Source of the DNA: Metabacillus sp. B2-18
Lineage (GTDB): Bacteria > Bacillota > Bacilli > Bacillales > Bacillaceae
Reading direction: 5' to 3'
Length of the DNA: 64,000 nt
NCBI RefSeq assembly: GCF_021117275.1
Contig: NZ_CP088245.1
Span: forward strand, 2,393,501 to 2,457,500
Under the pieces are notes generated by a model, which was not told the DNA's origin, did not search any database, and saw only the letters and a program-made list of their open reading frames with translations. The position numbers were made by a program, and so were the translations under genes. This document shows, in pieces, positions 36,785 to 46,399 of the stretch (positions within the stretch are counted from its first letter, which is position 1; each line of letters opens with the position of its first letter).

Positions 36785-39700
36785 TTATAAAATATTTTTA
36801 TTCGCCCTCGGCACCAAGTACGATGGCATTTCCTCATGTAACGCCCAAACAAAACTCACTGGCTTACTGCCAGAATGCTTTACATAATCAACTAACCCTA
36901 GAAAAATGAATGAAGATGTCAAACCATACTCTTTCTTGTATTCCCTGACAAACAATGCAAGCTTATGATCAGTTTTCATATGAGTTCGATATCGGTTTGC
37001 AGTCTCGCTGCCTTCTGCAACCTTTGACTGTGTTTGCCAATGGAACAATGTCTCATTGATCGCATAGTCATCATAAAGTGTTGATGGAGAAAAATCTTTT
37101 TCAGATTTATTAAGAGTAGTAAAGAATACATCAAGGTTTTTCTCTTTAAAATGCTTAACTCCTTCTCTAAAGGATGGACTTGCTTCTTCACTATAATATC
37201 CTAATGCAGCTAGCACTTGGGCAGTTGAATAACGGCTATGAACAGTTAAAGGACAAGGAAAATCAAACTCATTTTCAATTTCCATTGTTACAAGTGATGA
37301 ATACAAATACTCTAGTATTTCGACTATTTCATTCCTAAACTCTTTGATTGAGAGTATGGCCCATAGTCCATCTTCAATTGAAGAAAATCCCTGTTTCTTA
37401 GGATGATGTTGATAAAAAGAATAATAAAACATCGCAAGCATTAATCTTTCTTCTTCTGTTTGAGCTGTTTCACCATCAATAAAACGATTATAAAAATCAA
37501 GTAGTTTTGCTGAATTGAGATGGAATAAGTTAGGTAGACGACTTGTGATAAACTTTTCATTCTCAACCTCAAAATTCTCTTTAGCGTCAGCATGTACCAT
37601 CAAGCGAGTGAAGCTTCGGTCTTTACTTTTTCCGTAAAAGTCATAAAGGGATAAATGATAATGCTTTAGAAAATTATTAAGAGTTAGCTTTAATCCTGTA
37701 TCCTGTTCAAAGTATTTCATTTTTGAAATTAAATTCGCTTTTGTGTTCGCACCTGCTTTAATATTTCTTAAGATATATTCCTTAGCTTGCCTTTCTAGCT
37801 GTACAAAGCACCCTTTAGGAAGATTGAAAAATCCATTTTCAACATAATGTTCAATCGAATGCTTTGTTTTTCCTAAAAGTGCTCTAAATTTCTCTTCGAA
37901 GTTATAATCTTTATGAGCTTGTCCGATGAAATCGAGAACGGTTAAGCATTCTTTCCCCTCAGCTAGTCGTAGTCCCCTACCGAGCTGTTGTAAAAACACA
38001 GTTAAACTTTCAGTTGGCCTCAAAAATAAAATGGTATTAACATCAGGAATATCGACACCCTCATTATATAAATCAACAACAAATATAAATTTGATTTCGC
38101 CTCGAGTTAGCATATCTTGCGCCTCATGACGTAGCGTTTGACCCACATTACCATGTAGGGCAAGGGACGGAATTCCCATCTGATTAAAATAGTCAGTCAT
38201 ATATTTAGCATGCTCCACTGAAACACAAAATCCAAGCCCTTTTACATCATCAATTGAGGTGACATACTTATAAACACTTTTAATGATTTGATTACTCCTC
38301 ATGTCATTAGAAGTATATACATTTTCAAGCTCTTTCACATCATAACCTTTTCTACTCCACTTTAATTTAGAGAGATCTACCAAATCACTTACACAAAAAT
38401 ACTGAAAAGGTGATAGTAATTTTTGATTAACTGCTTCCGTTAATCGCATTTGAGCTGCAACGGTATGATCAAAATAATGAAGAATATCTTTCCCGTCCAT
38501 TCGTTCAGGTGTTGCCGTCAAACCAAGTAAAATGTTTGGCTGATAATGTTTAAGAAGCTTTTGATAAGATTCAGCAGCGGCATGGTGAAATTCATCAACA
38601 ATAATATAATCATAAAATTCACTCGTTGTTTTTTCATATAACTTTTTACTGTTAAAGCTTTGAATACTTGTAAATAAAGTATCTAATGATGATGGAACAT
38701 GGTTACCTACAAGCATTTCACCAAAGTTTGGGTCTTTTAAAATCCCACGAAAGGTATCTAAGCTTTGTTTTAGAATTTCCTCTCTATGAGCTACAAATAA
38801 GAACCTTGCTCTATTTCCATTACTTGTATAATATCGTTTGAAATCAAATGCTGATATAACGGTCTTTCCAACCCCTGTAGCCGCAACAACGAGATTTTTA
38901 TAACGACCAAATACCTTCCGTTCAACCTCTAATTTTTCTAAGATTTCCTTTTGGTAATGAAATGGTCGAATATCAAAGACAAAATTCAAATCTTGGTCAG
39001 CTGCTTTCTTCTTTTTAGATAAAGCTTTCCGAAGTAACTCCTGATCTTGCTGATTTCTATAATCAAATGGTTGAAATTCTTTGTCATTCCAATAGCTTTC
39101 AAATGTAGCTTCAAATTTTCTAACGATATCAAATGAATCCTTCTCCGTTACCTTCAAATTCCACTCTAGCCCTGAAGTTAACGCAGGGTTTGATAAATTG
39201 GAAGAACCAATATATGCAGTCGTAAAGCCTGTATCTCTTTTAAAAAGGTAAGCCTTTGCATGAAGTCTAGTCCGTTCAACATCATAAGAAACCTTGATCA
39301 CAGTATTAGAGAGCTTACTCAATTCTTCAATCGCTTTAAAATCAGTCGCTTCCATATAAGATGTGGTAATAACTCTTAACTCTCCACCTCGATCAGTAAA
39401 TTCCCTCAATTCCTCAATGATGCACCGAACGCCACTCCACTTTATAAAAGAAACAAGCATATCAATCTGATTTGAAGTCAAAATCTCTTTCTTTAACTCC
39501 CCAAGCATGTTTGGTTCATAATTCGATCCAGTAAATAAAGAGCTTTGGGAAATTGGTGTTACTGGACGAATAACTTCATCCTTTCTAATACTCTTTATAG
39601 AATTAAGACGTGAATAAATCGAAGTAAGAACTTCTCCCTCTTCCTCAATTTGTAAGCTTCTAAACTCTTCATCATCTAGCTTCATACTAAGAAGCTCAAT

Positions 39701-39937
39701 AATCTCATTACAGACTTTAATTTGTTGAAATAAAGCTTCAGAATCTTCATTTTGATTTTCTCTAAGGGATTTTAATGCTTTTCTTGTAATTGTAGATATG
39801 TAGGAAGAAAGCATTTTTCTAGCTTCCTCAACGTCTAACTTTTCTTTTCCTAGTTCAAATGTATCGTTATCTAGATTTGCTAGTTCATATTTTAATTTCT
39901 TATTTATAATTTCTTCGTAGATTCCTTGTTTGAGCAT
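36785..39937 (-). CDS. PLD-nuclease / SF2 helicase / DUF3427 protein
   Basis: A 1,050-residue protein. Residues 140-300 are a phospholipase-D-type nuclease (RLHAKAYLFKRDTGFTTAYI, then GSSNLS: H-x-K and GSSN). Residues 325-700 are an SF2 helicase: ATGVGKT, VDEFHHAAA, LGLTATPERMDG, VVDLYNEGVDIP and QQLGRGLRL. The remainder is DUF3427, ending in a domain with FIFLGLVDYVKHSGSKPVSFVW. This architecture is known from stand-alone defence helicases. It is the last gene of a three-gene operon, 29 bases after the UDG-like gene, and its start has GAGGTG upstream. Confidence 0.88.
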   Translation of the reverse strand: MLKQGIYEEIINKKLKYELANLDNDTFELGKEKLDVEEARKMLSSYISTITRKALKSLRENQNEDSEALFQQIKVCNEIIELLSMKLDDEEFRSLQIEEEGEVLTSIYSRLNSIKSIRKDEVIRPVTPISQSSLFTGSNYEPNMLGELKKEILTSNQIDMLVSFIKWSGVRCIIEELREFTDRGGELRVITTSYMEATDFKAIEELSKLSNTVIKVSYDVERTRLHAKAYLFKRDTGFTTAYIGSSNLSNPALTSGLEWNLKVTEKDSFDIVRKFEATFESYWNDKEFQPFDYRNQQDQELLRKALSKKKKAADQDLNFVFDIRPFHYQKEILEKLEVERKVFGRYKNLVVAATGVGKTVISAFDFKRYYTSNGNRARFLFVAHREEILKQSLDTFRGILKDPNFGEMLVGNHVPSSLDTLFTSIQSFNSKKLYEKTTSEFYDYIIVDEFHHAAAESYQKLLKHYQPNILLGLTATPERMDGKDILHYFDHTVAAQMRLTEAVNQKLLSPFQYFCVSDLVDLSKLKWSRKGYDVKELENVYTSNDMRSNQIIKSVYKYVTSIDDVKGLGFCVSVEHAKYMTDYFNQMGIPSLALHGNVGQTLRHEAQDMLTRGEIKFIFVVDLYNEGVDIPDVNTILFLRPTESLTVFLQQLGRGLRLAEGKECLTVLDFIGQAHKDYNFEEKFRALLGKTKHSIEHYVENGFFNLPKGCFVQLERQAKEYILRNIKAGANTKANLISKMKYFEQDTGLKLTLNNFLKHYHLSLYDFYGKSKDRSFTRLMVHADAKENFEVENEKFITSRLPNLFHLNSAKLLDFYNRFIDGETAQTEEERLMLAMFYYSFYQHHPKKQGFSSIEDGLWAILSIKEFRNEIVEILEYLYSSLVTMEIENEFDFPCPLTVHSRYSTAQVLAALGYYSEEASPSFREGVKHFKEKNLDVFFTTLNKSEKDFSPSTLYDDYAINETLFHWQTQSKVAEGSETANRYRTHMKTDHKLALFVREYKKEYGLTSSFIFLGLVDYVKHSGSKPVSFVWALHEEMPSYLVPRANKNIL

Positions 39938-39966
39938 TGTTGCACCTCGGATTGTTTAATCATATA

Positions 39967-41103
39967 TTATATACGTAAACTTCTTACACGTTCTACAGCT
40001 TTTCTAATTCCTTCATAACTGATTCTACCGTTTCCAAAGAATGGGGTGGAGAGTAAGAAAATTTCTCTATTATTATGCAGAGTCACTTTAAAAAGAGTAT
40101 ATTCTTCATGGGCGAATTTCCAATTGTCAATCGTCTCAATAACTGAGGAAAAGAAATTGACCATTTTTTCAGTTAATGTTCGGTCATAAGAGACTATAAG
40201 ACCAACATTTGTACTCTGAATAATGGCGTCCTTAATTAATGAAAACCTTTTTTCGCCAACCTCTTTATAATAATCTTCTACAGTAGACCAAATTGATTTA
40301 TACGGATCGATATTTCCTTTAGATTGTTTTGGTAAGGGCATAAGTTCACATAGAAAATGATTTGAGTCTTCTCTACCAAATTGCTTGGAATAAAAAATAT
40401 AATCTTTAATTTCTTCAGTATTTGGTTTATGTCCCTCTAATTCTAATAAAAATGCGACCATATAACGCCATACATTAGGTCCACTAAATGATTCTAACGG
40501 TATATTATACAATTCTTCCCACACGTAACGAAAATCCATTTGAGATTTATACCTTTTACGTAACTCCAAGCTTTGTTCAAGCGTTTTTGTTTTATTTCTC
40601 CATATCTCCGCTCCACCCTCTTCAATTCCAATAAACCAGGTAGAAGCATTGATATTTCCATAACCAAGCCAGTTATATAAACATGATTGAACCAATTCTA
40701 ATGAAACCTTTTCAGACTTTGTTTGTGAATCAACGTTTTCATTAAATGATCTTATATATTTTATTTCATTAGGCCTATTATAAGAGTGCGCTTTTATATC
40801 TTTATTTGACATCGACTTCATTGCATCTATGATAATTTCATGTAATTCCTCAACCGAGTAATCCTTAATTTTTATCCATCCTTGATTGTCTACTTTATAA
40901 CCCTTTGTAAAGATCATGTCAGAATCCATATATTTACCGATCACATATCCGTTTCCACTTGGATGTAATTGAGTAGCGAGAGTCTTCCCTCTTTGTAAAC
41001 TACCAGGATAAACATAATCAACTCTATCATTACTTATAGATTTCTCGAATAATTCATTATATGAACTGAAAATTGTTTTCTTATGTTCAAAGCTTAACAT
41101 CAT
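39967..41103 (-). CDS. Uncharacterised protein with uracil-DNA-glycosylase-like motif
   Basis: A 378-residue protein I cannot place firmly. The centre (NASTWFIGIEEGGAEIW, near residue 155) resembles the WFIGEEPG motif of UDG-superfamily proteins and the C-terminus (FLLSTPFFGNGRISYEGIRK) resembles their substrate-loop region with a final helix; LCELMPLPKQS lies between. The N-terminal 110 residues form a separate unknown domain. It sits 24 bases after the EVE/HNH gene and 29 before the helicase, so it acts with them. Glycosylase activity is a guess. Confidence 0.55.
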   Translation of the reverse strand: MMLSFEHKKTIFSSYNELFEKSISNDRVDYVYPGSLQRGKTLATQLHPSGNGYVIGKYMDSDMIFTKGYKVDNQGWIKIKDYSVEELHEIIIDAMKSMSNKDIKAHSYNRPNEIKYIRSFNENVDSQTKSEKVSLELVQSCLYNWLGYGNINASTWFIGIEEGGAEIWRNKTKTLEQSLELRKRYKSQMDFRYVWEELYNIPLESFSGPNVWRYMVAFLLELEGHKPNTEEIKDYIFYSKQFGREDSNHFLCELMPLPKQSKGNIDPYKSIWSTVEDYYKEVGEKRFSLIKDAIIQSTNVGLIVSYDRTLTEKMVNFFSSVIETIDNWKFAHEEYTLFKVTLHNNREIFLLSTPFFGNGRISYEGIRKAVERVRSLRI

Positions 41104-41127
41104 ATCAACTCCCTGCTTAAGTGACTT

Positions 41128-42141
41128 CTAACCAAAATGTAACTCTCTGTGACAATTGGGACAAACAGCTATCGCATTATCGGTAGTGTCTTCTCCACCA
41201 TCTGCTAGTCTTTTTTTATGGTGAACTTCTAGATAAGGACTACCATCTGATGCCCTTTTAAACGGAGCTTCTTTTCCACATTTTTCACAGGTTCCATTTG
41301 CTCGAATCAAAACTTCAGCTATAACGTCTGGGTCACGTCTAAAAGCCTTAGTAAGTACTTCATATGTATCTGGATATACAGAATCTCTGTTATCTATGCG
41401 TGATAATCTTTCCTGCTTGTTATTCTTCATCGCCTGTTTAACAGCTTGATAGAGTTCTTCCTCATCACTTAAGACTTTGTTTTTCTCTTTTAACATTTGT
41501 GCAATAAGTTCAAAATGATTATGCTCAATCTCAAATAATGTCCCCCTATGAAAATGGACTGCCTCACAGTCTTCTAAATTTCGTGAATTTATTAGACTAT
41601 CCAGTTCTAAACCAAGTTCATAATCACTTATTTTTTGAAATTCTACAGAAATTTCATGATCTTCTTCATACTTGTCTGTTACCTTACAAATAGTGGTGAT
41701 TGCTCGTACATCACCAATTTCGTATGCTACTGCTAAATCCCCAACAGTAATTTCTCTAAAGCACCGTGGGTTTTTTCGTTTGTTTCCATTCATATTAAGA
41801 TTTGAAAATGTTTGAGTTGTGCCAAGTTTTTTATTAGTAAAAGTCCATTCATAACTAGTTGAATCAATATTTAACCAGTAAAATCTCTTCTGACTTTTAA
41901 ATTCAGGAAGTACTACATATTGTCCACGACCAATTCTTTCAAAATATTTCTTATATGTAGGACTATGACCATTTTCACTTGCATTAGGTAAAATAACTCT
42001 CATATGCTTTTCGCTTGCGTTTATTTTATTTTCCTCACAAAAAAGTTTTACCTTTTCATATGTAATCGGTTCGAGTATATCCCCAGTAGCAACAGCTTTC
42101 ACAATTTCATATCCTAAGCCACTATATCCGTGTTTCGCCAT
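41128..42141 (-). CDS. EVE-like domain / HNH endonuclease
   Basis: A 337-residue protein. The first 75 residues form a winged-helix-like segment. Residues 85-215 look like an EVE/PUA-type module, a pocket that reads modified bases (RFYWLNIDSTSYEWTF, ITVGDLAVAYEIGDVRAITTI). The C-terminus is a complete HNH nuclease: TCEKCGKEAPF, YLEVHHKKRLADGGEDTTDN, AVCPNCHRELHFG. Pairing a modified-base reader with HNH is the plan of modification-dependent restriction enzymes. It is the first gene of the three-gene operon and has AGGAG before the start. Confidence 0.78.
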   Translation of the reverse strand: MAKHGYSGLGYEIVKAVATGDILEPITYEKVKLFCEENKINASEKHMRVILPNASENGHSPTYKKYFERIGRGQYVVLPEFKSQKRFYWLNIDSTSYEWTFTNKKLGTTQTFSNLNMNGNKRKNPRCFREITVGDLAVAYEIGDVRAITTICKVTDKYEEDHEISVEFQKISDYELGLELDSLINSRNLEDCEAVHFHRGTLFEIEHNHFELIAQMLKEKNKVLSDEEELYQAVKQAMKNNKQERLSRIDNRDSVYPDTYEVLTKAFRRDPDVIAEVLIRANGTCEKCGKEAPFKRASDGSPYLEVHHKKRLADGGEDTTDNAIAVCPNCHRELHFG

Positions 42142-42369
42142 GTTGAAACAACTCCTATATTTATCTTCAAGGGTTCTTTATTATAGTTAATTCGACAAAA
42201 AAAGAAAGATCCCTTGTAAATTATGGGAATAAATAACCGGGATTGACTTAAGGGGATGATTAAATGGAATTACTTGGATTATGTCGAAATGCTATTTTTA
42301 TTTGTCAAACCTTGTAAACTCATAGTAAAATTTTATTAGTATATAAACTTTAAAATTAGGGTGATTTAG

Positions 42370-42558
42370 TTGGGCCATTTACAAGAAAAAGAACTAGAAA
42401 TATTAGGTCAGATTTGTAAAAAAAATAATTTATCAATAAAATCTGTATATAATTTATTAAAAACTGCTGAAAAATTCTCTTATGAAAATGTTTCTGCAGG
42501 AGCAAGAAAGAAAGAGTACCTTGATTTGATAGATTTCTATTTAAAAGGTGGTAAATAA
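42370..42558 (+). CDS. Small protein of DNA-modification (dnd) loci
   Basis: A 62-residue helical protein (EKELEILGQICKKNNLSIKS...) beginning at TTG behind GGGTGA. Its stop overlaps the dndD ATG (TAATG), so the two are coupled. Short genes at this place, between dndC and dndD, occur in Gram-positive dnd clusters and are annotated as modification-system-associated. Here dndC and dndB, which should lie upstream, are missing: 42142-42369 holds no trace I can recognise. Confidence 0.6.
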   Translation: MGHLQEKELEILGQICKKNNLSIKSVYNLLKTAEKFSYENVSAGARKKEYLDLIDFYLKGGK

Positions 42559-44023
42559 TGCTTTTTAAGAATTTAATTTTTGACAATTATAAAACATACT
42601 ATGGTCATCAAGAACTGGAACTTTATATACCTTCAGAAATAAGAGAAGAAGAACAAAAGAACATTATACTTTTAGGCGGTCTTAATGGAGCTGGTAAAAC
42701 TACAATCCTTAAGGCAATTTTATATGTCCTTTTTGGAAAACGTGGCATTTCTGAACAGGAGTATAAAAGACAATTTTCGAATGTGATTAATAATACTTTC
42801 TTCAACGAAGGAGGTAGAGATTGTTCAGTCACATTAACTTTAGAAACAGACCAAAAGGAAGTTTGGGAACTTAAGGTTAAATGGAGTTTCGATCATCTTA
42901 AGAGATTGATAAATGAGAACCGAGATATTACTGTATGGAAACCAGGTGCAAGACATGGTAAACATGCTTCAATAAATAATATTGAGGTATTTTATAGATT
43001 TATAGATAAGATAATTCCCTATCATGCATCTCCATTTTTTATTTTTGACGGTGAAGAGATTAAAGACATTATCTTAAGACAGAATAGTAATGAGATGAAG
43101 GAATCTATCCATAAATTAACTGGTATGGATGCCTACAATCAATTATTAAAGGATTTAATAGCAATCCAATCTAGCCTTGAACAGGAATTATCTAAATCAG
43201 TTAGCAAAAGCAAAATTGGTAATTTAAATAAAGAATTAGAGCAAGCAGATTTAGATATAAGTACATTGACAGAAAGAAAAACGAAGTTCACTCAAGAAAT
43301 ACAAAAAATAGAGAACTTAATTGATAAAACTAAGCAAGTACGAAATGATAAACTTGTTCAAAATTCAAAGTCGCGTGAAGTTGTAATAAAAAAACAATCA
43401 CGTCTATCAACTGAATTAAACATGCTAAACAAAGAATTTAGTGGAAATTTCAAGGAACATTCAATAATTATTATCCTAAGTGATAAAATAAAGTCTTTAA
43501 AAAAGCAATTAAAGAATGAAAGTGACCAAAGATATCAAAAAGTTTTAAAGGAAGCTACTCTAACACCATATAATAACTTTATTAATCAATTACTTAACCA
43601 GAACATCAATCCTCCACTTTCGAATGGGCAATTGACTCAGTTAAGAGAATTAGGAGAAGAAATCTGGAAAAAAGAAAATAATGTAAATGTTGATCGCAAC
43701 ACGACTTTCAAGGAAGAGCTACACGATATCTCATCAAATGATTACAGCTATTTTATGAATTTGTCTATAAAGGATACTAATTTTATTTCATCAATTATAA
43801 ATAAAATGGAAAAGATTAAGAATGATTTAGAATTTATAGAAACTGAAATTAGAAATGCACCAGAATCTGTTGATATATCAGATGAAAATGAAAAAATAGA
43901 CATACTTGTAAAAAAATCCGGTGAAATTAACGTAAAATATAAATCAATTGTCTCTAAACTTAATAGAGCAAAAGAAACAAAATCTTCAATACTTAACAAC
44001 CTTACTAGGCTTAACGAGCAAGG
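42558..44023 (+). pseudogene. dndD: dndD, 5' part (cut by IS21-family element)
   Basis: DndD is the SMC/RecN-like ATPase of DNA phosphorothioation. This piece has the Walker A motif (IILLGGLNGAGKTTILKAIL, near residue 38), PFFIFDGEEIKDIILRQNS and a long coiled coil, and stops being DndD after LNEQG at 44023. The open frame continues to 44102 inside the IS. The C-terminal 49 residues are beyond the IS (48964-49112), but about 120 residues, including the expected signature and Walker B region, are gone. No functional ATPase is possible. Confidence 0.8.
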
Positions 44024-44094
44024 TGTATTTTGCAAGAAAAAAATGCAGAGTCGCGCAAGACTTTTTGCAGAGTTTTGCCACCCGATTTCAATAC

Positions 44095-44823
44095 CTATCT
44101 AGCCTTAGACAGTGCGTTTGATAGTCTATAACTTCCACCATTGAACGTTAGGACGTGTGCGTGGTGAATTAAACGATCTACTAAAGCAGCTGTTAATCTT
44201 GAGTCAATAAATATACGGTTCCATTGACTAAATTCAAGATTCGAAGTAATAATTAAGCTTTTCTGTTCATACCATTCTGCAATTAGTTGAAACAATAGTT
44301 CTGATCCTTCCTTACTGAACGGTAGATAGCCCATTTCGTCCAAAATAATTAAATCTACCTTTTCAAACCTTTTTCTAAAGGAAGCCAGTTTATCCTGTTT
44401 TAACGCCTGTTCTAATTGTTCAATGAGGAGAGAAACACGATAGAATCTCACCTCATATCCCACTTCACATGCTTTTCTTCCTAATCCTGTTGCTAAATGG
44501 GACTTTCCAGTCCCTGGTGATCCAATTAATACGACATTCTGCTTTTGCTTGATAAAGTCTAGGCTCATTAAACCATCTTTATCAATTTGTGTTGGAAATC
44601 GGATTCTCTCGTTCCATTCATAATTGCTTAAACTCTTAGAATCTAAGAATTTGGCGTTTTTTATAAGGCGCTGTACCTTTGCTTTATCACGTAAACGAAA
44701 CTCTTCCTTAAATAACGCTTCTAAATACTGTGTCGGAGAGTCAAATGGAATTGTTTCGTAAATTTCCGAAACATAGGCTAACCTTAATGACTTACACATT
44801 GAACGGATAGTGTCGCTCATCAT
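44095..44823 (-). CDS. istB: IstB-type ATPase of the outer IS21 element
   Basis: A 242-residue AAA+ transposition helper: Walker A NVVLIGSPGTGKSHLATGLG (near residue 93), Walker B VDLIILDEMGYLPFSKEGSE, SNLEFSQWNRIF and RLTAALVDRLIHHAHVL. Intact. It overlaps the istA stop by one base. It regulates target choice of IstA. Confidence 0.9.
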   Translation of the reverse strand: MMSDTIRSMCKSLRLAYVSEIYETIPFDSPTQYLEALFKEEFRLRDKAKVQRLIKNAKFLDSKSLSNYEWNERIRFPTQIDKDGLMSLDFIKQKQNVVLIGSPGTGKSHLATGLGRKACEVGYEVRFYRVSLLIEQLEQALKQDKLASFRKRFEKVDLIILDEMGYLPFSKEGSELLFQLIAEWYEQKSLIITSNLEFSQWNRIFIDSRLTAALVDRLIHHAHVLTFNGGSYRLSNALSKAR

Positions 44824-45487
44824 TACTCACCCCTTTCTAGTGGTGCCAAAGAATCATATTCCGACCAATCTAGCCCAAAGGGATTCTCATTCTTCCCAGA
44901 AATTAAATCATAAAATTCCTCATTAATTCTCTTCATATCATGTGTTACAAGTAAGTTAACTAATTCTAATAATCTTTCTTTACGAACCACTAAATCATCA
45001 ACCATTAAGTAATCATTAACTCGACCCGGTAGGTATTTTTGATACCTTGAATAAGGTACTACTCTTGGTTTTCGAATCCAATCTTTGAAGATAGATACCC
45101 ACGGAATAGCCCGTTTTTTGTTCATGTACGATCTAAAATCTTCTAATAAAATTTCCCCGTCGGGGGAAACAGCTTTAAATTTATCCCAATATAATACGAA
45201 ATATATAAATGGATAATTTGATGCTTTAGGAATATGTATTAATGTGCTATCAATCTTGGCTTCATTAAACTTATTCACCTTTGCTTCAACTTCTTTAAAG
45301 ATTGGATAATCTTCCGTTGGCAACTCCAGTAAAAAGTCCTTCTCTATATTCCAGAGGTCCTCAATCATTACTTCTTTTTCATAGTGAAGTCTTTGTCTAT
45401 CATTTTGGAGCTGTTTACGAAGTGTTTCCGTTAAATCTTCAAAACTATTCATGACTGGAGATGTTGTAAAGAAGTTATATCGAATAT
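44823..45487 (-). pseudogene. istA: istA of the outer element, C-terminal part
   Basis: Begins at the inner element's border with RYNFFTTSPVMNSFEDLTET and continues 220 residues to the stop. Joined to the N-terminal piece 48062-48802 by removing 45488-48066 (the inner IS and one AATAT copy), the frame reads NKVGYI-RYNFF without a gap. So istA was intact before the second insertion. Confidence 0.85.
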
Positions 45488-45576
45488 TGTTTTTGTCAAT
45501 ATTAATTTGAGCCAGAGTGATCACTTCAAAAGTGAGCCACTTTATCATTTCTAGCCCCCATTACTGGGAGGGATTG

Positions 45577-45623
45577 GGTGTTTGGAGGTCTTGCCCCGAG
45601 GAGGGGCAAGACCTCCAAACACC
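45577..45623 (-). terminator. Very strong hairpin after istB of the inner element
   Basis: Perfect 21-bp GC-rich stem beginning GGTGTTTGGAGGTCTTGCCC, loop of five bases, no strong T-run. It lies between istB and the element's left end and probably stops transcripts leaving or entering the IS. Confidence 0.65.
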
Positions 45624-45639
45624 TCGCGTTCACTCCTGG

Positions 45640-46398
45640 TTATGCTTTAGTTTCTCCATTTTGTTTCATACTTTGTCTAAATCGATAGGATTCTCCGTTC
45701 AGTAAGTGGATGTGTGATCGATGGGTGAGTCGATCGAGAAGGGCAGCTGTCATTTTTTCATCTCCGAAAAGACTAGTCCACTCCGTAAATTCAAGATTGG
45801 TAGTAATAATAACGCTTGCACGTTCATACCTACTTGAGAAAAATTGAAATAGGAGCTCTGATCCAATTTTTGAAAAAGGTACATACCCTAGCTCATCTAC
45901 GATGATCACATCAAATTTGAGCCACTTCTTTTCTAAAGCACCGAGTTTATGCTCGTCATTCGCCATCAGTAATTCTTCTACTAATTTAGACGCTGTAATG
46001 AACTTGGTTTTATAACCATTCTTTATCATCTCAATACCGAGTCCTGTAGCTAGATGGGTCTTTCCAGTACCACTATTTCCGAGAAAGAGAATGTTTTCCT
46101 TTTTCTCAACGAATTCACCTTTAGCTAGTGTTAAAAAACGATTTCGATTTAGACTAGGCATTAAACTGAAATCATAGGTATCCAAGGTTTTCTGGACTGG
46201 AAAGTTTGCTTGTTTTAGTCGCCTCTGTTTTTGATTTTCATCTCTCATTTCTATCTCTACTTCAAGTAAGGCTAACAAATACTCTTCATAGCTAAGGTTA
46301 CGTTCTTCAGCTTCTCTTGCGAGAGAGCGATACTGTTTGTGAATGGTAGGCATTCTAAGCTGCTTGGTTAAATGATCCACTAGTAATTCTGTTGTCAT
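45640..46398 (-). CDS. istB: IstB-type ATPase of the inner IS21 element
   Basis: A 252-residue AAA+ protein: ILFLGNSGTGKTHLATGLGIEM (near residue 105), DVIIVDELGYVPFSKIGSELLF, TTNLEFTEWTSLFGDEKMTAALLDRLTHRSH and LNGESYRFRQSM. It follows istA by one base. Only distantly similar to the outer element's IstB, so two different IS21 lineages are present. Confidence 0.92.
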   Translation of the reverse strand: MTTELLVDHLTKQLRMPTIHKQYRSLAREAEERNLSYEEYLLALLEVEIEMRDENQKQRRLKQANFPVQKTLDTYDFSLMPSLNRNRFLTLAKGEFVEKKENILFLGNSGTGKTHLATGLGIEMIKNGYKTKFITASKLVEELLMANDEHKLGALEKKWLKFDVIIVDELGYVPFSKIGSELLFQFFSSRYERASVIITTNLEFTEWTSLFGDEKMTAALLDRLTHRSHIHLLNGESYRFRQSMKQNGETKA

Positions 46399-46399
46399 C

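Noticed and set aside
42262..42320. Short frame (MELLGLCRNAIFICQTL) upstream of the dnd genes as a dndC or dndB trace
   Set aside because: Seventeen codons with no recognisable DndB/DndC motif.
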